Positions 21,447 through 28,399 of a DNA stretch of 28,399 nt are shown here, one piece after another. The translations under genes and the position numbers were made by a program. Source of the DNA: Clostridiales bacterium (GTDB lineage: Bacteria > Bacillota > Clostridia > Oscillospirales > Oscillospiraceae); NCBI GenBank assembly GCA_019418625.1, contig DYBL01000107.1:1-28399 (forward strand), in the 5' to 3' direction. Every line of letters starts with the position of its first letter. Within the stretch, counting starts at the first letter, position 1. The notes under the pieces were generated by a model. It was given only the letters and a program-made list of their open reading frames with translations. It ran no database searches and was not told where the DNA came from.

Positions 21447-23192
21447 ATGATCAACATGATCCAAAACGCGAAAGACCAGGCGGCGGCGCTGGCCATGTCC
21501 GCCTACGAAGCGGCGGTGGCCGACGGCACGCTGCCCCGGGCGGAGGTCAAGACCGCGCCGGTGGAGATCCCCAAGGACACGGCCAACGGCGACTTTACCA
21601 CCACCTTTGCCCTGGCAGCCTCCAAGGCACTGCGCCAGCCTCCCCGCAACATCGCCCAGGCTCTGCTGGATCATATGAATCTGGAGGGCACCTACTTCAC
21701 CTCCGCGGAGATCGCAGGCCCCGGCTTTTTGAACTTCCGCCTCCATGACAGCTGGTATGCCGGCGTCATGAGCGCCGTGGAGTCCGAGGGCGACGCCTAC
21801 GGCACCGCCGACACCCACAAGGGCCAGAAGATCATGGTGGAGTTCGTCTCCGCCAACCCCACCGGCCCCATGCACATGGGCAACGCCCGCGGCGGCGTGC
21901 TGGGCGACACCCTGGCTGCCGTGCTCTCCGCCTGCGGCGCCGATGTGACCCGTGAGTTCTACGTCAACGACGCCGGCCATCAGATCGACAAGTTCGCCCA
22001 CTCCATCGAGGCCCGCTACCTCCAGATCATTCTGGGCGAGGACGCAGTGGCCTTCCCCGAGGACGGCTATCAGGGCGGCGATATCCGGGACCTGGCCCAG
22101 GCCTACTACGATCAGCACGGCGACGAGCTTTTGAACGTGCCCGAGGCGGAGCGCCAGGAGAAGCTGGCCCAGTTCGGCCTTTCCGTGAACCTGCCCAAGA
22201 TGAAGTCCGATCTGGAGCGCTACAAGATCCACTACGACAACTGGTTCTATGAGTCCACCCTCCACGAAAGCGGCTATGTTGCCGAGACCGTGGCGCTGCT
22301 GGAAGAGCGGGGTTGGACCTATGAAAAGGACGGCGCCGTGTGGCTCAAGACCGCCGATATCCTGCGGGACCACTTCCGCAAGGCCGGCAAGAAGGAAGCG
22401 GACATTGAAAAGCTGGACCTGAAGGACGACGTGCTGCGCCGTGCCAACGGGTTCTACACCTACTTCGCCGCCGACATCGCCTATCACCGCAACAAGTTCG
22501 CCGTCCGCGGCTTCGACAAGGTCATCAACGTCTGGGGTGCCGACCACCACGGCCATGTGGCCCGTCTGAAGGGTGCGCTGGACGCCCTGGGCCTCAATGG
22601 CTCCGAGAAGCTGGACATCGTGCTCATGCAGCTGGTCAAGCTCCTGCGGGACGGCGAGGTGGTGCGCATGTCCAAGCGTACCGGCAAGGCCATCTCCCTG
22701 AGCGACCTGCTGGACGAGATCCCCGTGGATGCTGCCCGCTGGTTCTTCAACGCCAAGCCCGATACCCAGATGGACTTCGATCTGGGCCTGGCCGTCCGGG
22801 AGGACAGCGAGAACCCCATCTACTACGTGGAGTATGCCCACGCCCGGATCTGCTCGCTGCTGCGGACCCTGGGGGAGGAGGGCGTGCAGGTGCCCGCCCA
22901 GGCAGATGTGGACATGTCCCTGCTGACCGGCGAGACGGAAAAGGCCCTCATCAAGCAGATCGCCCAGTTCTGTGAGGAGATCAAGCTCTCGGCCCGGGAT
23001 TACGATCCCAGCCACATCAACCGCTATCTCCAGGAGCTGGCCGGCTGCTTCCACCGCTTCTACACCGCCTGCCGCATCAAGGGCGAGGAGCCGGGCGTCA
23101 TGGCTGCACGGCTCAAGCTGGCGGATGACACCCGCGTGGTGCTGAAAAACGGCCTGAAGCTCATCGGCGTGGACGCGCCGGAGAAGATGTGA
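21447..23192 (+). CDS. argS: Arginyl-tRNA synthetase
   Basis: A 581-residue class Ia synthetase charging tRNA-Arg in the cytoplasm. An N-terminal Add1-type domain (residues 1-110) is followed by FVSANPTGPMHMGNARGG, with the HIGH-like motif HMGN at residues 143-146. WGADHHGHVARLK and YTYFAADIAYH fall in the catalytic core. A KMSK-type VRMSKRTGKAISL lies near residue 405. The DALR anticodon-binding domain ends the protein. Usual length is 550-580. ATG 21447 follows GAAAGAGGAT by 7-8 bases. It is preceded by the repeat element described above and followed by a strong terminator. Confidence 0.97.
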   Translation: MINMIQNAKDQAAALAMSAYEAAVADGTLPRAEVKTAPVEIPKDTANGDFTTTFALAASKALRQPPRNIAQALLDHMNLEGTYFTSAEIAGPGFLNFRLHDSWYAGVMSAVESEGDAYGTADTHKGQKIMVEFVSANPTGPMHMGNARGGVLGDTLAAVLSACGADVTREFYVNDAGHQIDKFAHSIEARYLQIILGEDAVAFPEDGYQGGDIRDLAQAYYDQHGDELLNVPEAERQEKLAQFGLSVNLPKMKSDLERYKIHYDNWFYESTLHESGYVAETVALLEERGWTYEKDGAVWLKTADILRDHFRKAGKKEADIEKLDLKDDVLRRANGFYTYFAADIAYHRNKFAVRGFDKVINVWGADHHGHVARLKGALDALGLNGSEKLDIVLMQLVKLLRDGEVVRMSKRTGKAISLSDLLDEIPVDAARWFFNAKPDTQMDFDLGLAVREDSENPIYYVEYAHARICSLLRTLGEEGVQVPAQADVDMSLLTGETEKALIKQIAQFCEEIKLSARDYDPSHINRYLQELAGCFHRFYTACRIKGEEPGVMAARLKLADDTRVVLKNGLKLIGVDAPEKM

Positions 23193-23215
23193 TCCGGAAA
23201 AAACAAGCACAAGCA

Positions 23216-23244
23216 GGGGGGCGGGACATACCCGCCCCCTTTTT
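23216..23244 (+). terminator. Intrinsic terminator after argS
   Basis: GGGGGCGGG (23217-23225) pairs with CCCGCCCCC (23231-23239) around an ACATA loop, followed by TTTTT. Confidence 0.95.
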
Positions 23245-23273
23245 ACATCCCGGACGGGGGACAGGAGGTACCT

Positions 23274-23798
23274 ATGTTTGAAAATCGCTATGAGATCACC
23301 CGGAAGCTGTACGCGGACTGGGCCCGGCGGCCGGTGCTGCTGTCCGGACGGCGCCGCATCCCGCTTTTGCCGGTGCTGGTGGCTGTTGGCTGCGGCGTGA
23401 TGCTGGTGCGCTCCGTACTGGACGGCCGATGGGGCTATGGGGCCATGTTCGCCCTGCTGCTGGTGCTGACCGCGTTCCGGGTCCTTTTTTACCTGCCCCT
23501 CATGGCTGCCCGGCAGCATGGCCGGATGCTGGCCCAGTGGGGCGTGGACGCCTGGCACCGGACAGTGGAGTTCGGGGCGGAGAAGATCACCGTCCACGAC
23601 GCGGCGGCCCAGGCGGAAAAGACCTATGACCAGGTGAAGGAGGTCCGGGACCAGGGCGAGTGGCTGGCGGTGATCTTTGACGGCGGCACCGTGGTGCGGC
23701 TGGACAAGGCGGGCTTTTTCAAAGATGGGGAAGCGGCGCCCTGCGAGGCATTCCTGGCATTTTTCCGGGCTGCCTGTCCCCAGGCCGTTTTCTCCTGA
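23274..23798 (+). CDS. YcxB-like membrane protein
   Basis: A 174-residue protein with an N-terminal cytosolic stretch, two closely spaced membrane helices (about residues 30-48 and 56-77), and a C-terminal soluble half with alternating strands: EFGAEKITVHDAAA, then YDQVKEVRDQGEWLAVIFDG, then VVRLDKAGFFKDG. This layout matches the YcxB-like family (PF14317), whose function is not known. AGGAGG 6 bases before ATG 23274. The next gene, azlC, starts 10 bases after its stop, so it may be part of the azlCD transcript; no promoter was clear in front of it. Confidence 0.8.
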   Translation: MFENRYEITRKLYADWARRPVLLSGRRRIPLLPVLVAVGCGVMLVRSVLDGRWGYGAMFALLLVLTAFRVLFYLPLMAARQHGRMLAQWGVDAWHRTVEFGAEKITVHDAAAQAEKTYDQVKEVRDQGEWLAVIFDGGTVVRLDKAGFFKDGEAAPCEAFLAFFRAACPQAVFS

Positions 23799-23807
23799 GG
23801 AGGCGCC

Positions 23808-24503
23808 ATGAACAAGACGAACACTGCAAAGGCGGCGCTGCGGGCCGCCTTTCCGGCAACGGTGCCGGTCATGACGGGCTTTTTGGTGCTGGGATTTGCC
23901 TACGGGATCTTGATGCAGACCAAGGGCTACGGCGTAGTATGGGCCACGGCCATGAGCGCGCTGGTGCTGGGCGGCAGCATCCAGTATGTGGCCGTCACGC
24001 TGCTGACCACTGCTTTTGATCCCCTGCAGGCATTCTTGCTCTCTCTCATGGTCAACGCCCGCCATCTTTTCTACGGACTGAGCCTGCTGGACAAGTACCG
24101 GGGGCTGGGCCGTGTCCGGCCATTTTTGATCTTTTCGCTCTGTGACGAGACCTTTTCCCTGGTGTCCACCCTGGACGTGCCGGAGGGGGTGGAGCGGAAG
24201 GACTTTTACTTCTGGATCTCCCTTTTGAACTATGGCTACTGGGTGGGGGCCACCGCCCTGGGCGCCCTGGCAGGCAGCCACATCCCCTTTGACACCACGG
24301 GGCTGGACTTTGCCCTGACGGCACTGTTCGTGGTGCTGTTTCTGGAACAGTGGAAAAAACGGGAAAACCGCTTTCCCGGCGCCGTGGGCGTCGGCGCGGC
24401 GGTGGTGTCTGCGGTTGTGTTCGGACCGGACAATCTGGTCATCCCCGCCATGGTCATCATGACGGCGATCTTACTGGGAGGGAGGAAGCGGCTATGCGCC
24501 TGA
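23808..24503 (+). CDS. azlC: AzlC family branched-chain amino acid exporter subunit
   Basis: A 231-residue membrane protein with about seven hydrophobic segments. Recognisable family landmarks: AAFPATVPVMTGFLVLGFAY near residue 12, SALVLGGSIQYVA at about residues 45-57, LMVNARHLFYGLSLLDKY near 82, FSLCDETFSL. AzlC and AzlD together form an exporter of branched-chain amino acids (azaleucine resistance in B. subtilis). AGGAGG sits 5 bases before ATG. The end overlaps azlD by 10 bases, typical of the pair. Confidence 0.94.
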   Translation: MNKTNTAKAALRAAFPATVPVMTGFLVLGFAYGILMQTKGYGVVWATAMSALVLGGSIQYVAVTLLTTAFDPLQAFLLSLMVNARHLFYGLSLLDKYRGLGRVRPFLIFSLCDETFSLVSTLDVPEGVERKDFYFWISLLNYGYWVGATALGALAGSHIPFDTTGLDFALTALFVVLFLEQWKKRENRFPGAVGVGAAVVSAVVFGPDNLVIPAMVIMTAILLGGRKRLCA

Positions 24504-24829
24504 GCGGAACGGAGACCCTCATCATGATCCTGGCCCTGGCGGCCGGTACCCAGCTGACCCGGTGGCTGCCCTTCTGGCTGTTCCCGGAAAACCGCCGTCC
24601 TCCGGCAGTGGTGCTGTACCTGGGGCGGGTGCTGCCTCCGGCGGTCATGGGCCTTTTGGTAGTGTACTGCCTGCGCAATATCCAGTTTTCCGCGCCCCCG
24701 CACGGAGCGGCGGAGATCTTGTCCGTGGCGGCGGTGGCGCTGCTCCACCGCTGGCGGGGCAATGTGCTTTTATCCATCGCCGGCGGCACGGCCCTTTACA
24801 TGGTGCTGGTACAGGCGGTATTCGTGTGA
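24494..24829 (+). CDS. azlD: AzlD family exporter subunit
   Basis: A 111-residue protein with about four short hydrophobic helices. Features: ILALAAGTQLTRWLPFWLF near residue 12, LGRVLPPAVMGLLVVYCLR at about 46-64, and a C-terminal ISIAGG-like segment (LLSIAGGTALYMVL). It is the small partner of AzlC in branched-chain amino acid export. ATG 24494 overlaps the end of azlC and has GGAGGGAGG within azlC upstream. A terminator follows. Confidence 0.93.
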   Translation: MRLSGTETLIMILALAAGTQLTRWLPFWLFPENRRPPAVVLYLGRVLPPAVMGLLVVYCLRNIQFSAPPHGAAEILSVAAVALLHRWRGNVLLSIAGGTALYMVLVQAVFV

Positions 24830-24870
24830 GCGCGGGGCGGGTATAATTTTCCTTCCTGCGGCGTACAATG

Positions 24871-24900
24871 AGACTGCGGCTGACGGGCCGCAGTCTTTTT
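24871..24900 (+). terminator. Intrinsic terminator after azlD
   Basis: Perfect 10-bp stem AGACTGCGGC (24871-24880) / GCCGCAGTCT (24887-24896) followed by TTTT. It lies only 16 bases before the next ATG. A TATAAT at 24842-24847 lies ahead of it without a convincing -35. Attenuation of the downstream gene is therefore possible but not shown. Confidence 0.85.
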
Positions 24901-24916
24901 GCTTGGAGGCACCGCA

Positions 24917-25456
24917 ATGAAAAAGCGATTACTTCTCTGGGAGACGGCGGGGTTCCTTTTCACGGCGGCGGTGGGCGCACTGCTGCACTTTACCTATGAC
25001 TGGAGCGGCGGTACAGTGCTTGCGGCGGCGTTTTCCGCTGTGAACGAGTCCACCTGGGAGCACATGAAGCTGCTGTTTTTCCCGGTGTTTTTCTTCTCCG
25101 TGATCCAGGTTTGCTTTCTGGGACGCAACTATCCCAACGTGCTCTCCGCCCGGGCCGCGGGCACGCTGGCGGGCCTGGTTCTCATCCCCACGCTCTTTTA
25201 TACCTACACCGGCGTGTTCGGCCGCCACTGGCTTTGGGCGGATATCGCCGTATTTTTGATCGCGGCGGCCGCTGTGTACGCCGTGGACTTTCTTTTGCTG
25301 GAGCGCCGGCAGCCCGGCGGATTATGGCGGCAGGTGGCGGGGCTGCTGGTTTTGTGGCTTCTGGCATTTTTGTTCATCTATTTTACGTTCCGGCCGCCCC
25401 AGCTCCCGCTGTGGCAGGACCCGGTCACGGGGCTCTACGGCATCCCCATCCCTTGA
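24917..25456 (+). CDS. DUF6512-like membrane protein
   Basis: A 179-residue membrane protein with about five helices (residues 8-25, 52-70, 81-100, 108-127, 140-158). Between helices 1 and 2 lies LHFTYDWSGGTVLAAAFSAV followed by NESTWEHMKLLFFP. That conserved-looking N-E-S-x-W-E-H-x-K motif is what I associate with the DUF6512 family. Function unknown. TTGGAGG is 7-8 bases before ATG 24917. A terminator lies on each side, so it is probably a single-gene transcript. Confidence 0.78.
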   Translation: MKKRLLLWETAGFLFTAAVGALLHFTYDWSGGTVLAAAFSAVNESTWEHMKLLFFPVFFFSVIQVCFLGRNYPNVLSARAAGTLAGLVLIPTLFYTYTGVFGRHWLWADIAVFLIAAAAVYAVDFLLLERRQPGGLWRQVAGLLVLWLLAFLFIYFTFRPPQLPLWQDPVTGLYGIPIP

Positions 25457-25461
25457 CATGT

Positions 25462-25490
25462 GCCCTCTCCCGCCACGGGAGGGGGCTTTT
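25462..25490 (+). terminator. Intrinsic terminator after the DUF6512-like gene
   Basis: GCCCTCTCCCG (25462-25472) / CGGGAGGGGGC (25476-25486), one T-G pair, CCA loop, then TTTT. Confidence 0.85.
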
Positions 25491-25520
25491 GCATTCACAA
25501 TCATTTCACAGCCTGCCGCC

Positions 25521-25549
25521 TTGACCCTAAAAGGCCGGCAGGGTATAAT
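25521..25549 (+). promoter_or_regulatory. Strong sigma-A promoter of the xpaC-telA-TPM operon
   Basis: TTGACC (25521-25526), an exact 17-base spacer and a perfect TATAAT (25544-25549), about 32 bases before the GTG start of the first gene. Confidence 0.87.
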
Positions 25550-25581
25550 AGCCGCAAGGTGACAAGAAAGGGGGCTTGCCC

Positions 25582-26277
25582 GTGGGAGCGGAAAAGCGCA
25601 AAAGCGCGGCGCCTTTTTATGCAGTGGGCGTGCTTTGGATCTGCTGGGGCGCACTGCTGCCGCTGTATCATCCTGCCCACTATGCAGCCGCAGCAGCAGT
25701 GTCCGCTGTGGTATTTTTCCTGGTGAGCATGCTCTGCCGCACCGGCGCCGTCGGACAGACGGGACAGGCCAAGGAGGCGCAGACAAAGGAAAAGGGTACC
25801 GGCAATCCGGAACTGGATAAAATGCTCCGGGACGGCCGCCTGGCCATTGCCGAGATGAAGCGGCTGGACGAGAACATCGCCGATCCCGGCATCTCCGCCG
25901 ATATCGTGCGGCTGGAGCAGGTATCCGCCAAGATCTTCGAGGAGGTGGGGCGCAGCCCGGAGAAGCTCCCTCAGATCCGCAGGTTCATGGACTACTACCT
26001 GCCTACCACCCTCAAGCTCCTCAATGCCTATGACCGCATGAGCGGAACGGGTGTGTCCGGCGAGAACATCGACGCGACCCTTGCGCGGGTGGAGGGCATG
26101 ATGCGCACCATCGTCTCCGCCTTTGAAAAGCAGTTGGACAGCCTGTACGGCACCGAGGCGCTGGACATCTCCACGGATATCACCGTGCTGGAGACCATGA
26201 TGGCCCGGGAGGGTCTGACGGACCGGCCCCTCAAGGCGGACGAGCCCAAAGAAGGCACGGCCCGTCCGGAGCTTTGA
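25582..26277 (+). CDS. xpaC: XpaC-like protein (5-bromo-4-chloroindolyl phosphate hydrolysis family)
   Basis: A 231-residue protein. Two hydrophobic segments lie near the N-terminus (about residues 12-28 and 34-52), a Gly/Lys-rich linker follows, then a long helical region with NPELDKMLRDGRLAIAEMKR, RRFMDYYLPTTLKLLNAYDR and FEKQLDSLYGTEALDISTDI. These match the XpaC family. The name comes from an old B. subtilis phenotype; the real function is unclear. Start: GTG 25582 is 7 bases from AAAGGGGG; TTG 25576 is too close to that site. It leads an operon with telA, the usual partner of xpaC. Confidence 0.88.
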   Translation: MGAEKRKSAAPFYAVGVLWICWGALLPLYHPAHYAAAAAVSAVVFFLVSMLCRTGAVGQTGQAKEAQTKEKGTGNPELDKMLRDGRLAIAEMKRLDENIADPGISADIVRLEQVSAKIFEEVGRSPEKLPQIRRFMDYYLPTTLKLLNAYDRMSGTGVSGENIDATLARVEGMMRTIVSAFEKQLDSLYGTEALDISTDITVLETMMAREGLTDRPLKADEPKEGTARPEL

Positions 26278-26332
26278 ACCATAAAACAATCGAGCGGGTC
26301 CCGGAAGGGGACTGGAAACGGAGGAAAATGTG

Positions 26333-27508
26333 ATGGCCGATGAAAAGAACACGATCCCGGAGCTGACCCTGACCCCCGGCGCAGCCCAGGAGGCTGTACC
26401 GGAGCTGACGCTCTCCCCGGCGGCCCAGGAGCAGCCTGCGCAGGAGCCGGAAAAGCCGGAGGTGACCCCGGTACAGATGGATGAAAACCTCCTCTCCGAC
26501 GCGGAAAAGAAGGCGGTGGAGGACTTTTCCAAGAAGATCGATCTGACGGATTCCCAGCTGGTCCTCCAGTACGGCGCCGCCGCCCAGAAAAACGTGGCGG
26601 GCTTTTCTGAAAACGCCCTCAACTCCGTGCGCACCAAGGACCTGGGCGAAGTGGGCAAGTCCCTTTCTGATCTGGTGGTGGAACTGAAGGGCTTCGGCGA
26701 GGAAGAGGAGAAGAAGGGTCTGTTTGGCCTCTTTAAAAAGACCGGAAACAAGCTGGAGGCCATGAAGGCCCAGTATGCCAAGGTAGAGGCCAACGTGGAC
26801 AAGATCGTCCGGGAGCTGGAGCAGCATCAGGTGACCCTTTTGAAGGACGTGGCCATGTTTGACCAGATGTACGAGCTGAACCTGAAATACTACAAGGAGC
26901 TGACCATGTATATCCTGGCCGGCAAAAAGCGGCTGGAGGCGGTCCGCGCCACGGAGCTGCCCGCCCTGAAGGCCAAGGCGGAGGCCACCGGCGCCCAGGA
27001 GGATGCCCAGGCCTACAACGACCTGGTGCAGATGTGCGAGCGGTTTGAAAAGAAGCTCCACGATCTGGAGCTGACCAGAATGATCTCCATCCAGATGGGC
27101 CCCCAGACCCGGCTTCTCCAGAACAACGACACGCTGATGGTGGAGAAGATCCAGTCCTCTCTGGTGAACACCATCCCCCTGTGGAAGAGTCAGATGGTGC
27201 TGGCACTGGGACTGGAGCACGGGCGGCAGGCCACGGCGGCTCAGTCCGCCGTGACGGAGATGACCAATGAGCTTTTGAAGAAGAACGCCGACATGCTCAA
27301 GATGGGCACCATCGCCACCGCCCGGGAGGCCGAGCGCAGCGTGGTGGACATCGAGACCCTCCAGCACACCAATGAGCAGCTCATCTCCACGCTGGATGAG
27401 GTGCTGAACATCCAGAAAGAGGGCGCCGCCAAGCGCAAGGCCGCCGAGGCCGAGCTGGGCCGCATCGAAGGGGAGCTGAAGCAGAAGCTCCTGGAGCTGC
27501 GCGCTTGA
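26333..27508 (+). CDS. telA: TelA-like toxic anion resistance family protein
   Basis: A 391-residue soluble protein (PF05816 TelA). The first 60 residues are a low-complexity Pro/Glu/Ala region with a doubled PELTL motif. After it come long amphipathic helices: EDFSKKIDLTDSQLVLQYGA, LFGLFKKTGNKLEAMKAQYA, KYYKELTMYILAGKKRLEAV, ISIQMGPQTRLLQNNDTLM and IETLQHTNEQLISTLDEVLN, the last near the C-terminus. These are typical of the family. TelA was first linked to tellurite resistance; later work ties it to envelope stress and cell-surface drug tolerance. ATG 26333 has GGAGG 8 bases upstream. Partner of the xpaC gene before it and the TPM gene 25 bases after it. Confidence 0.92.
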   Translation: MADEKNTIPELTLTPGAAQEAVPELTLSPAAQEQPAQEPEKPEVTPVQMDENLLSDAEKKAVEDFSKKIDLTDSQLVLQYGAAAQKNVAGFSENALNSVRTKDLGEVGKSLSDLVVELKGFGEEEEKKGLFGLFKKTGNKLEAMKAQYAKVEANVDKIVRELEQHQVTLLKDVAMFDQMYELNLKYYKELTMYILAGKKRLEAVRATELPALKAKAEATGAQEDAQAYNDLVQMCERFEKKLHDLELTRMISIQMGPQTRLLQNNDTLMVEKIQSSLVNTIPLWKSQMVLALGLEHGRQATAAQSAVTEMTNELLKKNADMLKMGTIATAREAERSVVDIETLQHTNEQLISTLDEVLNIQKEGAAKRKAAEAELGRIEGELKQKLLELRA

Positions 27509-27533
27509 GCGGCGGCGCGGGAAAGGGAACAAG

Positions 27534-28399
27534 ATGAAAGCTTTGCAAAGGCGCTCTGTGGCGGCGGTCATCATGGTGCTGGCCGTCGCGGCGGGCATTT
27601 TGCTGGGTCAGATCCGCAAGCCGGACGAAAGCCAGGCGCCGTCCACCGCCATTGTCGGCACCTACACCTATGTGTATGACTATGCCGGTGTGCTCACAGA
27701 CGAGACCATGGCCCATATCGACGCCATGAACGCATCCCTCTTTGCCCAGACCGGCGCCCAGCTGATGGTGCAGACGGTGTCCACCACCGGCGGGGTGGAT
27801 ATCGTGGATTATGCCACGGACCTGGGCAATGAGTACGGCGTGGGCTCCCGGGAGCGCAACAACGGCCTGGTGCTGGTGCTGGCCCTGGATGATATGTCTC
27901 CCAGCGGCCTTTTGGGCGACTATGGCGTTTCCGGGGGAGACGGCCTCTATCAGTACGGCCAGGAGCTGACCAGCCTGCTCTATGCCTATATGGAGGAGGA
28001 CTTTGCCGCCGGGGACTATGACGCCGCCGTGCGCAAAACGGCGGACGCCTACTTCGACTGGTTCGCCGATTTCTACGGCGTGTCCGTCCGTGAAAACTAC
28101 ATCCCCGCCGTTGGCGATACCTACTCCGCCGGAAACGGCTACTATACACAAAATACCGGGTATCTGCCGCCTGCGCCCGATGTGATCGCGGCACGGGCGA
28201 TGGTGATGCTGGGGGTGCTGCTGGGGGTGCTGCTGGTGCTTTGGATCATCCTGGACGGCATGCGCTACAGCCGCTATCGCCGCCGGTATCTGCGTCCGGG
28301 CATGGGACGGCCGCCTGTGCTGTACTATCCCATTTTCTGGGGGCGGCCCCGCAGACCCAGGCCGCCTCGTCCGCCCAGACCGCCCCGCCGCCCGCCCAC
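27534..28399 (+). CDS. TPM domain-containing membrane protein (right end cut by window edge)
   Basis: At least 288 codons, open to the window edge. Residues 1-25 form a signal-anchor helix. Residues about 45-190 form a TPM domain (YVYDYAGVLTDETMAHIDAM, later TDLGNEYGVGSRERNNGLVL followed by LVLALDD). A second membrane helix lies near residues 225-243. After it the chain becomes very basic and proline-rich, with RRPRPP-type repeats reaching the edge. TPM proteins are often anchored outside with a cytosolic tail, and many act in repair or quality control of membrane proteins; the role here is unknown. AAAGGG lies 7 bases before ATG. Third gene of the xpaC-telA operon. Confidence 0.87.
   Translation, partial: MKALQRRSVAAVIMVLAVAAGILLGQIRKPDESQAPSTAIVGTYTYVYDYAGVLTDETMAHIDAMNASLFAQTGAQLMVQTVSTTGGVDIVDYATDLGNEYGVGSRERNNGLVLVLALDDMSPSGLLGDYGVSGGDGLYQYGQELTSLLYAYMEEDFAAGDYDAAVRKTADAYFDWFADFYGVSVRENYIPAVGDTYSAGNGYYTQNTGYLPPAPDVIAARAMVMLGVLLGVLLVLWIILDGMRYSRYRRRYLRPGMGRPPVLYYPIFWGRPRRPRPPRPPRPPRRPP

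Noticed and set aside
21327..24281. 984-codon minus-strand ORF opposite argS, the YcxB-like gene and azlC
   Set aside because: It runs across a terminator and three well-supported genes in antisense; its composition is that of a shadow frame.

Overview
The window looks like a chromosomal segment of a spore-forming, high-GC member of the Clostridia. It most resembles the Oscillospiraceae/Flavonifractor-type gut bacteria, but that placement is inference from gene content and base composition. Evidence for it: sporulation and spore-germination genes (ylbJ, yqfC, yqfD, spoVAD, spoVAE), strong AGGAGG/GAGGTG ribosome binding sites, GC-rich codon use with third positions so GC-rich that long antisense ORFs appear opposite almost every gene, sigma-A promoters of the TTGACA/TATAAT type, and compact intrinsic terminators. 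I see no rRNA, tRNA, CRISPR array, transposase, integrase or phage gene.

Layout. 1-267 (minus) is the start of a ylbJ-like gene cut by the window edge. 365-5966 (plus) is a run yqfC-yqfD-phoH-ybeY-small unknown gene-recD2 closed by a terminator. 6114-8153 (plus) holds a small Cro/C1-type regulator coupled to comF, then mreB with its own promoter. 8204-8842 (minus, O-acetyltransferase) and 8988-9833 (plus, degV) diverge from back-to-back promoters. degV carries an in-frame TAG. 9917-11449 (minus) is a sodium:neurotransmitter-type symporter. 11598-13721 (plus) has a DUF2156-GNAT fusion, a DUF1648 membrane protein and a 47-residue membrane peptide. 13780-17003 (minus) has cdd, a polysaccharide-deacetylase-like lipoprotein, spoVAE and spoVAD. 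17186-18130 (plus) is arcC. 18193-19792 (minus) is a DUF362/ferredoxin protein behind an acidic orphan. 19993-23192 (plus) is murI-DUF1934-argS. 23274-25456 (plus) has a YcxB-like protein, azlC-azlD and a DUF6512-like membrane protein. 25582-28399 (plus) is an xpaC-telA-TPM operon, running off the right edge.

How the genes work together. Most are housekeeping: rRNA maturation (ybeY), DNA repair (recD2), cell-wall precursor supply and shape (murI, mreB), aminoacylation (argS) and pyrimidine salvage (cdd). The sporulation genes act in the mother cell (yqfC/yqfD, ylbJ) or in the forespore (spoVAD/spoVAE, DPA uptake).

The most unusual structure lies between the DUF1934 gene and argS. The last 51 bases of the DUF1934 gene occur twice, 182 bp apart. 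The first 38 bases are identical. The last five codons, stop included, differ only at wobble positions and encode the same tail. Between the copies lies about 131 bp of non-coding DNA made of four hairpins. This resembles an element that inserts at a gene's 3' end and restores the reading frame with its own synonymous tail, either in miniature or as the remnant of a larger one. The second notable feature is the degV amber codon in an otherwise intact gene with an intact promoter and RBS.
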